Positions 1-8,904 of a stretch of DNA of 64,000 bases are shown here, piece by piece (position 1 is the first letter of the stretch; each line of letters begins with the position of its first letter). The DNA is from Dryocosmus kuriphilus (lineage: Eukaryota > Arthropoda > Insecta > Hymenoptera > Cynipidae): the NCBI GenBank assembly GCA_038277395.1, contig CM076191.1, positions 29,026,583 through 29,090,582 of the forward strand, written 5' to 3'. Position numbers and translations under genes: made by a program. The notes beneath the pieces are model-generated. The model had not been told where the DNA came from and did no database searches. It worked only from the letters and a program-made list of their open reading frames with translations.

Positions 1-471
1 TACATAAACACTTTTTTAAAAATTAAACAAGAGGCTAGCGGATGGCCGAGCGACTGCGTTGACGAGGAAACGAAAGAAATTGTTGAAGAGCATAAGCGTT
101 TGATGGAGTTATTGACTAACCCAAAGTTGAAACTCCATGATATTACATCGGTCAATGACGATGTCCTTTATGCCTCTTGGTCGTATAAAGACGATGCAAG
201 CGTAGCAACACCCTATACGAACGTAGTCATAGCAGCCTATACCACAGCTCAAGCTAGACTAAAGCTATTCGAATATCTACACCCATTAGATCGACGTGTT
301 CTGTACTACGATACAGATTCATGCATTTTCACAAGTCATGAACATGTACAAGAGTACAATCCGCCCATGGGTCGTTTATTGGGTCAGATGACGGATGAGC
401 TGGAGGTTTACGGTATCAGGTGGTCCCAAATTCACAAGTTTTTAATTTTGGAACCATCTGCGAAATGGTAA
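1..471 (+). pseudogene. Protein-primed DNA polymerase B, C-terminal part (Maverick)
   Basis: The frame is open from base 1, so the gene begins outside the window. The C-terminal palm is recognisable by the motif YYDTDS (metal-binding motif C of family B polymerases) at about 307-324, preceded by a segment starting YINTFLKIKQEASGW. The enzyme would copy the transposon genome from a terminal-protein primer. The expected run containing SGGPK is present but in the +1 frame after about base 412, and a stop ends the original frame at 469-471, so the thumb is lost by a frameshift. The next few hundred bases show no convincing continuation. Confidence 0.88.
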
Positions 472-1205
472 TTAACAATGCTCCACCTATTACAATTTCA
501 CCCAGCCCAATTCGTCGAACAAAATTTCTTTGAGTAATTAGTTGCATATATGTATAAAGCCTCTCTTCACCTGCTCGACATGAGTTCTGCTTGAAAAACT
601 TTATACATATACGTATATTTGGATAATTGGCTCTTAACAATGTCAAATTGTATGATCAATCAATAGATTTTTCTTATTTCAGCAAATTGGTGGATATGTG
701 GTACCCCTTATTTTCAGGTGAGTGGTCATCCAGTAGCCTCTGTATTTCCATTTGTAGAGGACAGAATAATTACACCATGCCCTGCTTTAATACTAATTAC
801 TGAAGATCTACTGGCACGACCACCAGCACTAGCAGATTTATTCCAGAGGCCAAGTTTATGGCAAATGGTATTTCCGCACGATGATAGGCCTCCTGTTGTA
901 CATTCTTAGGATGGAATCAGTTTCTGTAAATAAATATTTTTTTTTTTGTAAATTTTTGTTTTGATTTTTAAGCAAATACTTACATTTAAATTTCCTCTTT
1001 TTCATCCTTGACTTAAAAATTAGCACATAAGTTTACTTTTTTTTAAATAAATAAAAATAAGATAAGTTGATAAAATAGTTGCAACAAAAAACAAATTGAA
1101 TACCAGTAGTAATAAAAGTAGTAGTAGCAGTGCCAGTAATATTAGGAGTGATCAAACTGAGGATAAGTATGTTTTTAAATATTAGTTTGAGAGAACTGAC
1201 TCTTG
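472..1205. other. Inter-genic Maverick stretch with one short orphan ORF (718-909)
   Basis: No recognisable gene. A 63-codon plus-strand ORF at 718-909 (ending PPVVHS) has fairly normal composition and follows a pyrimidine-rich AG that could be a splice acceptor, but matches no family I know. It may be a decayed polymerase or accessory gene tail. The rest is AT-rich. Confidence 0.35.
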
Positions 1206-1224
1206 CCCCCCCCCCCCCCCCCCC
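1206..1224. repeat. Poly-C tract (19 C)
   Basis: An uninterrupted run of 19 cytosines lies directly upstream of the GC-rich hairpin array. Length may be unstable or mis-assembled. Confidence 0.9.
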
Positions 1225-1265
1225 TCCATACGGCCAGGGCTGCACGCGGGCGGGCGCGGTCCGTT

Positions 1266-1409
1266 GGCGCTGAAAATGAGCTCATACAGCGCCGCCGCAT
1301 CGCGGTGACCAGGGTTATAAGCTCATTTCCCTGGCCCCTGCAACCAGACACATGAGCTTATTCGCCTGTTTGCCGCACACGCGGGACATGTAAGCTCATT
1401 TGTCCCGCG
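1266..1409. repeat. Array of four hairpins with unrelated stems and a constant 14-nt AGCT loop
   Basis: Four dyad-symmetric units sit about 38 bp apart. Unit 1: GGCGCTG (1266-1272) pairs with CAGCGCC (1287-1293). Unit 2: CCAGGG (1309-1314) with CCCTGG (1329-1334). Unit 3: GCAACCAGAC (1340-1349) with GCCTGTTTGC (1364-1373), 8 of 10 pairs. Unit 4: CGCGGGAC (1380-1387) with GTCCCGCG (1402-1409). Each encloses exactly 14 nt: AAAATGAGCTCATA, TTATAAGCTCATTT, ACATGAGCTTATTC and ATGTAAGCTCATTT, consensus near ATRAGCTYAT. The stems differ in sequence yet stay complementary, which argues that the fold or dyad is selected. The array lies between the polymerase and ATPase genes of the Maverick. Function is unknown. 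Confidence 0.85.
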
Positions 1410-1489
1410 CATGCGTCGCGCGTATTAAAAACCATTTGAATTTTTTTAATCTTAATTTTACCATCATAAATTTAAAAGAAAAAAAATCA

Positions 1490-1497
1490 TATAAGAG
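1490..1497 (+). promoter_or_regulatory. Possible TATA box of the ATPase gene
   Basis: TATAAGAG lies 44 bp upstream of the ATPase ATG at 1534, a plausible distance for a short 5' leader. No strong initiator motif is visible, so this is tentative. Confidence 0.35.
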
Positions 1498-1533
1498 AGG
1501 AGCCACATTACTTGACTTTTCTTATTCTTCGTC

Positions 1534-2150
1534 ATGGATTCAAGGTGGAAACACCCGTTTACCTCTATAATCTCCGGACCAACCGGTTGTGGTAAAACGG
1601 TTTTTGTAAAAAAAATTCTTAAAAATTTTCATTTAATGTGCGATGTTGTGTTTTGTCGTACAATTTTATATTATTCAGAATGGCAACAGTCATATAAAGA
1701 GTCGCGGAGGGGGTTGAGTTTCGTGAGGGTTTACCACAAACAGCAGACTATAACAAAGATCCTTGACCTAAACTCGTAATTATAGATGATCTTATGCGCG
1801 AGTCATCAAATAATACAGTCGTTGATCTGCTCACCAAGGGAAGTCATCACAAAAATCTCAGTGTAATCTTTATATCACAAAATATTTTCCATCAGGGTCA
1901 CGGACAACATGATATTTCTCTGAATGCAAATTACATTGTAGTATTTAAAACCCCACATCAAATCCATCAGGGTCACGGACAACATGATATTTCTCTGAAT
2001 GCAAATTACATTGTAGTATTTAAAACCCCACGGGATCGAGCACAATTTCAACATCTCGCTAGACAGGTATACCCTGAAAATCAACGCTTTCTACAGGAAG
2101 CTTATTATGACGCAACTTGCACTCCACACGGTTACCTACTCCTAGATTGA
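1534..2150 (+). pseudogene. FtsK/HerA (A32-like) genome-packaging ATPase, Maverick
   Basis: The frame opens with MDSRWKHPFTSIISGPTGCG, containing the Walker A motif GPTGCGKT (about codons 15-22). It stops at 1777-1779. The Walker B segment (VIIDDL) and the rest continue in another frame from about 1765 to 2150, ending HGYLLLD, so one frameshift near 1765 disables it. In Mavericks this ATPase is thought to pump DNA into the capsid. An in-frame 75-bp tandem duplication (1888-2031) repeats 25 residues after the sensor-like ISQN segment. Original length was probably a little over 200 aa. Confidence 0.9.
1888..2031 (+). repeat. 75-bp tandem duplication inside the packaging ATPase
   Basis: Bases 1888-1956 are repeated at 1963-2031 with period 75 and essentially no differences. 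It keeps the reading frame and repeats a 25-residue stretch beginning with HQGHGQHDISLNANYIVVFK. The near-identity shows it is recent relative to the rest of the decay. Confidence 0.93.
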
Positions 2151-2235
2151 AAAAATCCACCCCTGAAAACTGTAGATTTAGAACTTGTATATTTCCGGAT
2201 GACTTATACCATTATGTTTACGTACCAACAAAAGG

Positions 2236-2272
2236 TATAAAAGCAGGTACACAGAGCAATCTAGTACCAGTT
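2236..2272 (+). promoter_or_regulatory. TATA box plus initiator-like element
   Basis: TATAAAAG at 2236-2243 is followed about 33 bp later by CCAGTT (A at 2269), resembling the arthropod TCAGT initiator. It sits directly before the next Maverick gene and probably starts its transcript. Confidence 0.5.
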
Positions 2273-2630
2273 GTACGTTTGTCATGATTGTGCACGCAAA
2301 TCCATCGGGAAGAAGAATATTAAAACATTACGCGCTCTCTATCACTTGGATGCAAATCAACGGCGTAACGTTTTTAAAAAAGCTAACCCCAAACTCGTTA
2401 AAAGTATCTGTGAATGTACATTAAACGTTTTGCATGGGAATGTGTCTCTAAAGTAAGTTGAAAAGAGAAAATTAAAAAAACATAGACAGGCATTGAGAAA
2501 ATTAGTGGCACCTCACGGCACGTGGAAGAGAGAGAAACATTTTATTGTGCAAAAACGAGAGGGATTTTTACCCCTTTTACTAGCACCAGTCCTTGGTACA
2601 CTCTTTTCTAATATGTTTTCATCATCGTAA
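2271..2630 (+). pseudogene. Small basic Maverick protein with hydrophobic tail
   Basis: One frame runs 2271-2630 with a single TAA at 2454-2456. Before the stop it reads ...KNIKTLRALYHLDANQRR..., a helix-rich basic segment with Cys residues. After it comes a Lys/Arg-rich part and a hydrophobic end (FLPLLLAPVLGTLF, about 2565-2610). This layout is typical of a small conserved protein found between ATPase and integrase in insect Mavericks, perhaps a core or membrane-active capsid component by analogy with adenoviruses. No in-frame ATG is seen; an ATG at 2284 is in another frame, so the start may be frameshifted too. Confidence 0.7.
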
Positions 2631-2639
2631 TTACTCTTT

Positions 2640-2642
<3 letters not shown>

Positions 2643-2684
<42 letters not shown>
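2643..2684. repeat. (TA)n/(TG)n microsatellite
   Basis: About 17 TA units (2643-2677) run into GTGTGTG. It lies just before the next Maverick gene. Confidence 0.95.
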
Positions 2685-2688
2685 AAAA

Positions 2689-3219
2689 GTGGAGCACGCA
2701 CGAAAAATGGTTCTTGTACCAAGTGATAGTGTAGAACAGATCAAGCTGCAGGTGTATCCGCAAACTCAGCAACAACACAATTTATTTACAAATTTGTATA
2801 CCATACAAACACCAGAAAATGCAGTTTCGAGACTCGATGATGAAATGAGTAAAATTTTATACTCTCCATTATTCACGGATGAATATGAAAAGTTGGAAAT
2901 GTATAAACAAGTTTTACAAAGGTTTTTGTTCTTTACCGATGAAGCGAAAAATCTAATTAAAAAGAGGAAGAACCAGTTAAAAGATGGTGTTGATAATGAT
3001 GGACCCAATTTAAAAAGTGAGAAGAGTGAAGTGTTGAGTGATGAGGATGATTGAACTCTACCCATTTCGGATATTATCGCATCTGTACCAAAAACTTATA
3101 GGGACAAGAGTGAACTTTTGCTTGAAAAATTGCGAGCGCCAGAGATTAAAAACCGAACAAATTGGAATAAACAGGGTGTTGTCTTTATTGACAGAGCGCG
3201 TATCGAGAAATCTAATTAA
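2689..3219 (+). pseudogene. Conserved Maverick protein, MVLVP family
   Basis: The frame begins MEHARKMVLVPSDSVEQIKL and reaches an acidic tail ending SDEDD at a TGA (3052-3054). The same frame continues after that stop with a segment starting TLPISDIIASVPKTYRDKSE and ends at TAA 3217-3219. Proteins with the MVLVP start, a linker and this C-terminal globular part sit next to the integrase in many insect Mavericks; their role is unknown to me. One nonsense codon therefore splits the gene. It could once have been joined to or overlapping the integrase, which opens 14 bp later in another frame. Confidence 0.72.
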
Positions 3220-3232
3220 GTTAAAGAGTTAA

Positions 3233-4191
3233 GATGCATACAATCTTCATCGTCCCATTAGACGGAAATTTGCTAGACAACATTATAGTGGCTGTAATAT
3301 TGATGATGTTTGGGAAATTGATCTTGTAGGCTTGAGATCTTTGAAAAGCCAAAATGATGATTTTTCCTATTTATTGGTGGTCATTGATGTTTTAAGCAAG
3401 TTTGCCTGGGTTGAAACACTTAAAACTAAAACTGCATCTGAAGTTAAAGAAGCGCTTCAACGTATTTTTGAAAGAAGCGGAAATAGAATACCAGTTTACA
3501 TACAGAGTGACAAGGGAAAGGAGTTCATTGGTAAAAGTTTTCAAAAACTCTTATCAGATCGAGAAATACAATTTCATGTTACACGCAATCCAACTGTGAA
3601 GGCTGCAATTGTTGAACGTTTCAATCGCACTCTCAAGGAGCGTATGTGGCGGTACTTTACATACCTCAATACTCATCGATACATTGATGTACTCCAGCAA
3701 ATAGTACATGCATACAACAATGCTCGACATTCGAGTACACATACGGCGCCATCTACAGTCAATCTTCGCAATGCTGCAATAGCTTGTGCAAACATAAAAC
3801 GACGATTTGTAAGATAAGCTTACCATAAAAAAATACCTGAATACAGTGTCGGTGATCAGTCGTGCTAGAGACACCTTTGAGAAAGGGTATGAAGCTGCAT
3901 GGATGGACAGAAGAGCTGTTAGTAATTAAAAAGGTTATCACCTGGAGAAAGAGTGCACCTGTATTATACGAACTGAAAGATTTATCTGGAGAGGATATTG
4001 ACGGAATTTTCTACGAGCAAGAATTGGCTGATGTTAAAAATAAGGACGTACAAAATGACGACTTTATTGTAGAAAATGTGATCCAATCAAAAGGACGCGG
4101 AGCTAAGAAACAATTCCTCATAAAGTGGATGGGTTATCCTGAAAAATTCAATTCGTGGATACCAGCTTCTGAACTGAAGATTTTACAATGA
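3233..4191 (+). pseudogene. Maverick integrase with C-terminal chromodomain
   Basis: The retroviral-type catalytic core runs from about 3233 (frame open after TAA) to TAA 3815-3817. It contains DLVGL, VIDVLSKFAWV, the second Asp in QSDKGKEF and the Glu in IVERFNRTLK, consistent with a DDE triad. Just after the stop the frame resumes, then two frameshifts near 3858 and 3900 lead into 3862-4191. That part holds a small barrel-like segment and a chromodomain ending FLIKWMGYPEKFNSWIPASE, with the expected aromatic residues. The chromodomain would direct integration towards modified chromatin. The TGA overlaps the ATG of the next gene (ATGA at 4188-4191). Confidence 0.9.
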
Positions 4192-5154
4192 ACGACGAAG
4201 ATCAGTTTTATCTCATTTTATGTACCAAGTGATAGTAGTATGAAGTATTTTCCACAGAATACGACCGCTCACTTTACCACACAACTTCCACATGAAATTC
4301 GACTGCATGGTCATTGGGTGGTGGGTCTTGCAGAGATTCTTCAGTTACCACCATTATTTCTCCATGTGAGAGGTGAATCAAGCATGGAACATCAAACTTC
4401 AATTGTACCAAAATCAGTTGCAGAGAAATTAGGATTCATTGAAAAACCTTTAGTTGAAAGCTTTCGATTAAATCATGCTGGCAATGTAGATGTAGCCTTT
4501 TCCGAATATGTTGACGAATCATGCCATGCTAATAACATTTCAGTTGATAAGCATTTTGAACTAGAACTGACTAAAGGAAAGTGGAAAGGACTTGTAACAT
4601 ATTACTTTCCACTAGGAGTTTACTCAGAAGTGGAAGACTTAATATATACTGTAAATAACATCCCTGAAGTAAATAAACATGTGCTCGTAAAACAGGAAAA
4701 AAGAAACAATCACTATATAACACTGGCGAAAATATGTAAAGAGGATTGTAAAATTACAGGTCGGCATTTTGTTTTAATCAGTGAAAAATTATCTAGTATT
4801 TTATGATTTGCACCCCAGGTACTTTTACCTATAGATTCGTACATGGCACGTTAGCCGCCAACTTTATCAAATGGTCTGCCGAATAAGCTTTTTGTGTATT
4901 GCGATCTATGCGAACCACGTATCACTGGTAATATAAAAACTCCACTCTTGCGAGTTGTACCGGTGGATACGACAAAATAAATTTTTGGATCCACACAGGT
5001 GACAAACTTTTCACCGCCTCATTATATACCTGTTCTTCACACTGCGTTTCGTACGATAGAAATAGATATAAGAGATCATCTTGGGCTTCCTGTGCCAATC
5101 GAGCTTGGTACTTCAACCCTTACGCTTCATTTCAAACGCATTGAGAAAACATGA
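4188..5154 (+). pseudogene. Penton-like minor capsid protein (Maverick)
   Basis: An ATG at 4188 overlaps the integrase stop and starts MNDEDQFYLIL, then a frameshift near 4217 leads into the main frame (MKYFPQNTTAHFTTQLPHEI...). That frame runs to TGA 5152-5154 with in-frame stops at 4804-4806, 4852-4854 and 4978-4980. The C-terminal part contains HYIPVLHTAFRTIEIDIRDH and ends TLTLHFKR. The position before the basic protein and MCP and the beta-rich composition fit the penton/minor capsid protein of Polintons; that functional assignment is from family knowledge and moderately certain. Confidence 0.7.
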
Positions 5155-5678
5155 ATCATTACGCAGATTACTACACATCTCAAGTCGGCGGTGGGGGAAT
5201 TTCCAAAATCTACATCGGGTCTCATTATCAACGAAGATACGGAATAGGAAGTTTTCTCGGTGGGCTGTTTCGAAGAGTTTTGCCATTTCTTGCACGTGGA
5301 GCAAGAGTAGTTGGCAAAGAAGCACTTCGTCAAGGAATAAGTGTTATTGATGATGTAGAACGTAACATAACATTTAAACAGGCTGTAAAGGCACGAGTCA
5401 ATCACACTGGAAGAGAAATAAAGAAGCGTGCGATGGAGGGGGTAAAAAGTCTGATGAGTGGATCGGGCTATAAATTAGCTGGCAAGAAACATCGTGCTCA
5501 GTTGATCGGGCTCGGCAGAGCGCTACACATCGTCATAAAACCTCGTAAAAAAAATAAAAAGCGTGGAAAAATCAAGAAGAAGAAAGCTGTCAAGAGAAAG
5601 ACAAAGAAAGAATCTAAACGAAAAATACGAGTGAAAAGTACGAAAAGATCATTAATTGACATTTTTGGAAATAAATAA
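5151..5678 (+). CDS. Basic Gly-rich Maverick structural protein
   Basis: An intact 175-aa frame starts MNHYADYYTSQVGGGGISKI, has a GIGSFLGGLFRRVLPFL hydrophobic/amphipathic helix at about residues 45-60, and ends with a strongly Lys/Arg-rich tail (residues about 130-170). Proteins of this layout occur between penton and MCP in insect Mavericks and resemble adenovirus core or membrane-lytic proteins in composition; the exact role is not known. The ATG overlaps the preceding stop (ATGA). It is the only Maverick gene here without an obvious lesion. Confidence 0.72.
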   Translation: MNHYADYYTSQVGGGGISKIYIGSHYQRRYGIGSFLGGLFRRVLPFLARGARVVGKEALRQGISVIDDVERNITFKQAVKARVNHTGREIKKRAMEGVKSLMSGSGYKLAGKKHRAQLIGLGRALHIVIKPRKKNKKRGKIKKKKAVKRKTKKESKRKIRVKSTKRSLIDIFGNK

Positions 5679-5685
5679 AACAAAA

Positions 5686-7063
5686 ATGTCTTTTTTACAC
5701 TCACACTCGCATGAGTTCTTGAAATCAGAATTGGACCTCTTCACACTACCACCAACACAACCATCAGTAGAGGGCCCTCAATGGATACACTACAAACCCG
5801 TTGTATCTCTCACCGATGACTCGCCCATCGAATTTGTAATTCCAGGACAGGGAGATGAGTACATTGATCTTGCTCATACGCTTCTAAGTGTACGAGTCAA
5901 ATTAGTGACACCAAAAAAGTCTGCAGAAGACGCCTCTAATGTGCGTTCCAAGGATGCTTTTTGTCTTATGGATCCTACTAATCAATCCTACCTCCATATA
6001 GAGGAAGCATCTCTTCTTATTCGTCGTACAAAAATCAGCCCTGGTTGTAGAGCAGAGGATCTCACCAGGGAAGGGGATAGGAAGTGGACGACAAGATCAG
6101 GGTGAAGAGACATAATGAAACAATGGGAATAAAAATCAGAAAGAAGTATAAATGACTTACAAAGGTCGAGCGACTCCGGCACAATACCAATTAGTGAACC
6201 TCCAGCAATGCTTACAGCAATGATTATAGCGATGATTATAGCAATGATTAGAGCAATGATTACAGAAATGATTACCGACAAGCGACGGCACCAGACTAAC
6301 GAAGACAGACCTTGCTTCCTCGGAGCTTGCAACAAGACTTCACTCCTGGAAGAGTGGCGAGAAACCGGTAAGTGACTGCCAGGTCGGGAACCGTCGTAGG
6401 TTTCCGGCCGGGCTCAGCCCGGTCCCCGTCATACACCCGGTAACGTCCGCGTTATATGGTGTTCGTCTTGCACACGCAAAGACTCTTTCACAAGGCACAG
6501 CCAAATATCCACTCACCAGAGTAGAGGTTAAAACACTCATAATTCATTCTGGTGTTTATAGTGAAACTCTCGATAATGTTATAGTTGGTCAGTTACCGAA
6601 AAGGGTAATTATTGGATTTGCCTAGAATGAGTCATTCAATGGCCATCGGGGTAAAAATCCCTACAATTTCAAACACTTCAACAATTGTAATTTCTCTCTT
6701 TATGTGGATGGTATGCAAATTCCGTCAAAGCCATTGCAGCCAGATTTCTCAGTAGGAAAGCTGTATGTCGATTCGTTCCATACTCTGTTTTCCGGAAGAG
6801 GAATTCATTTTCTGAATGAGGAAAATGATATTGATCGTTTTGATTATGCAAACGGGTACTGTCTCTTTGCACTTGATCGAACCCCCGATCTTTCTGCGCA
6901 TTGTCAGTCACACTGGAATCTCATTAGGCATGGCAGCTTACCAATTGAAATTTGTGTCGCAGAACCACTAAAGCAAACTATTAACTGAATAGTCTACGCT
7001 GAATATGATAAGATTTCGGAGATTGACTCTTCGAGACAGGTTATAGTAGATTACAGTGGTTAG
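5686..7063 (+). pseudogene. Major capsid protein (double jelly-roll), Maverick
   Basis: The gene starts eight bases after the previous stop with MSFLHSHSHEFLKSELDLF, followed by WIHYKPVVSLTDDSPIEFVI, characteristic of Polinton MCPs. An internal deletion joins a segment ending DASN to RSKDAFCLMDP near 5937. A ~410-bp foreign insertion occupies about 6047-6457, after which the MCP resumes with LAHAK and continues to TAG 7061-7063. In-frame stops lie at 6623-6625 and 6986-6988. Late landmarks are HTLFSGRGIHFLNEENDI and CLFALDRTPDLSA. The product would form hexameric capsomers; this copy cannot. Confidence 0.9.
6047..6457. other. ~410-bp foreign insertion in the capsid gene
   Basis: MCP similarity stops after KISPG and resumes with LAHAK about 410 bp later, in another frame. 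The inserted DNA holds a 12-bp tandem repeat (units like GCAATGATTATA, about 6205-6275), a GT-AG-like donor (CCGGTAAGTG near 6364) and a palindrome CCGGGCTCAGCCCGG (6408-6422). I see no terminal inverted repeat, poly-A or obvious target duplication. It may be a SINE-like or otherwise captured fragment. Confidence 0.6.
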
Positions 7064-7138
7064 AAACTGTATAAACCTGTTTACCGGAACCGGTTTTTAC
7101 CATCGACCGTGCGTGGAGGGGGTACAGAGCATCGAATA

Positions 7139-8087
7139 CGAGGCACGTCCAGAAAGTAAGTGTACTGGTACTCTCACAGCTGTAGGGAATACTTTTTCGA
7201 CATGTTGGCAACACTGCCGCATAGCCTGACCCCACCCCTTCAAAACGAGACCAATCCGAGGTTAGTGTGTTTAAAACTCTTGACGCAGTAGCATCTCTCG
7301 CGAAAAATGTCGATCGCATCTCCCGCCAAGTGCGAAATTCGCGCCGTCATTCGCTACCTCATTGTGAAGGAAAAAGCTCCAGTTGAGATTTATAATGAGG
7401 TGAAAACTGTTTACGGTAATGGAGCTATGAATCGTACGAGTGTGTAAAAGTGGTGTCGCGAATTTAAAAATAGCCGTACTTTCGTGCATGACGATCAGAG
7501 AAGCGGAAGACCTTCAATTGTGACTGACGAACTTGTGGAAAAAAGCGAGATTGTGGTCCGTGATGAACGCAGATTGACGTTAAATGATCTTTCTGCGATG
7601 TTTCCGCAAATCTCCAGATCCCTGTTGCACGAAACAATCACAGAAACTCTCGGATCTCGGAAATTGTCTGCGAGGTGGGTCCCAAACAGCTGACAATGAC
7701 AAACCTCACGCGGCCAACGCCACGAAGCAACTCCTGGACTCTTTTGGATGGGACGTTTTGAACTACCCCCCGTATTCTCCTGACCTGGCCCCTTCAGATT
7801 TCCATCTCTTCACTTCCTTGAAGGTGCACATGGGTGGAAAGAAGTTTTCAACGGACGAGGAGGTGAAGGGGGAGGTAGTGAAGTGGGCGAAAGAGCTGAC
7901 GGGAGACTTCTTTGAGGCAGGCATCAAAAAATTGATCAAGCGGCTCACCACTTACGTCGAGAGGGATGGTGACTATGTCGAAAAATAACTTACATATGTA
8001 CGGTTGTAACCAACTATGTTTTTGTTTTAATAAATTTTTTTTGAAGCCTACATAAATTGAGTACACTTACTTTCTGGACGTGCCTGG
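7139..8087 (+). mobile_element. mariner element, internally deleted copy
   Basis: Terminal inverted repeats begin CGAGGCACGTCCAGAAAGTA and end with the complement (one mismatch near 8086), flanked by TA target duplications at 7137-7138 and 8088-8089. It is about 949 bp, against 1325 bp for the full copy at 61820; roughly 370 bp between the transposase N-terminal part and the second catalytic region are missing. It is inserted in the Maverick, 13 bp upstream of a TATA box. Confidence 0.95.
7307..7988 (+). pseudogene. mariner transposase remnant
   Basis: Starts MSIASPAKCEIRAVIRYL. The DNA-binding half has a TAA at 7445-7447 in place of a Tyr codon. A deletion near 7690 removes the first catalytic Asp (GDETW) and joins the N-terminal part out of frame to a region encoding the last Asp (YSPDLAPSDFHLF) and the C-terminus YVEK. 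Non-functional. Confidence 0.93.
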
Positions 8088-8099
8088 TATGTACCTGAG

Positions 8100-8131
8100 T
8101 ATAAAAGGAGCTCTATTCAGTTGTCGCCAGT
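8100..8131 (+). promoter_or_regulatory. TATA box and initiator of a Maverick transcript
   Basis: TATAAAAG (8100-8107) is followed by CCAGTC with its A at 8128, a 28-bp spacing typical of insect core promoters. The first downstream ATG of an ORF is at 8181. The mariner copy ends just 13 bp upstream, so any upstream control region is displaced by about 950 bp. Confidence 0.55.
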
Positions 8132-8180
8132 CTCTTGTGAGGGTCTTATCATCCAAGTCTTTACCGGTGGTTAAAAAACA

Positions 8181-8435
8181 ATGGACTATATAATCGACAT
8201 ACCAAAGGAGGTAGCTATCGTTGCTATTAATCATAAATACACAGATAAAATCGAAGATAGACAAGAATTCTGTTTTCACAATGGAGTCAGAAAGGAGAAA
8301 TTGTTCAAGTGTGCTCTCAACAATGCTATGAAGTTTCCTCACTGGCTTCGAAAACAACGAAAAGAAGAAATACTTTGTAAAATTCCAAACAAAAAGACAT
8401 CGTGTCGCATCGTACCTGGCAGATTAAATTCCTAG
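8181..8435 (+). pseudogene. Uncharacterised Maverick protein fragment
   Basis: An 84-codon frame starts MDYIIDIPKEVAIVAIN, a beta-strand-like opening seen in an accessory protein of some insect Mavericks. The remainder is charged (WLRKQRKEE) and ends at TAG 8433-8435. It is shorter than would be expected for a domain protein and overlaps the start of the protease remnant in another frame, so a truncated or frameshifted gene is likely. Function unknown. Confidence 0.4.
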
Positions 8436-8904
8436 AACCTGGACAAGACCAGCTGCAATAGTTGTTAACGCCGATGACCACACTCAACCTGGTTCCCACT
8501 GGATCGGAAGGCATATTGACTGTACCGGTAGGGGAACCTACTTTGACAGTTACGGAATACCGCCTCTTATTCTTCAACATCTTCATCATCTACGAAGAAT
8601 CTCTACCCACTACAGATGGAACACAAAATAACTACAGAGCCCCTCTTCAAATGTATGCGGTCAGTTTTGTATCATGTTTCTTCATCATATGTGTAGTGGT
8701 GGTTCTTTGCGTAATCTTACTGATATTTTTACGGACAATTTATTAAACACCGACCGTGTTGCGGTAAGCTTTCATAAAAGACTTTTAGACAAGCATAAAT
8801 TGAAATGGGTTAGAGCCCCAAATTCTAAACATGACGGCAGCTGCGTCTGCTCGCTGCAAAATAAAAATCAGATTCACGTGTACAATCATGTACATCGAAA
8901 CTAA
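8428..8904 (+). pseudogene. Adenain-like cysteine protease (C5 family), Maverick
   Basis: The frame is open from 8428 and shows the three catalytic landmarks of adenovirus-type proteases in order: His in GSHWI (about 8491-8505), Asp in TYFDSYG, and Cys in VCGQFC (about 8656-8673). A TAA at 8629-8631 interrupts it between Asp and Cys. It ends TAA 8902-8904. The N-terminal quarter is missing or shifted out of frame. In Mavericks this enzyme is expected to mature capsid proteins. Confidence 0.82.

Noticed and set aside
1033..1245. Minus-strand frame with a poly-Gly start
   Set aside because: It is generated by the poly-C tract and AT-rich DNA.
6678..6911. Minus-strand frame opposite the capsid gene
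   Set aside because: Shadow of the MCP remnant on the plus strand.
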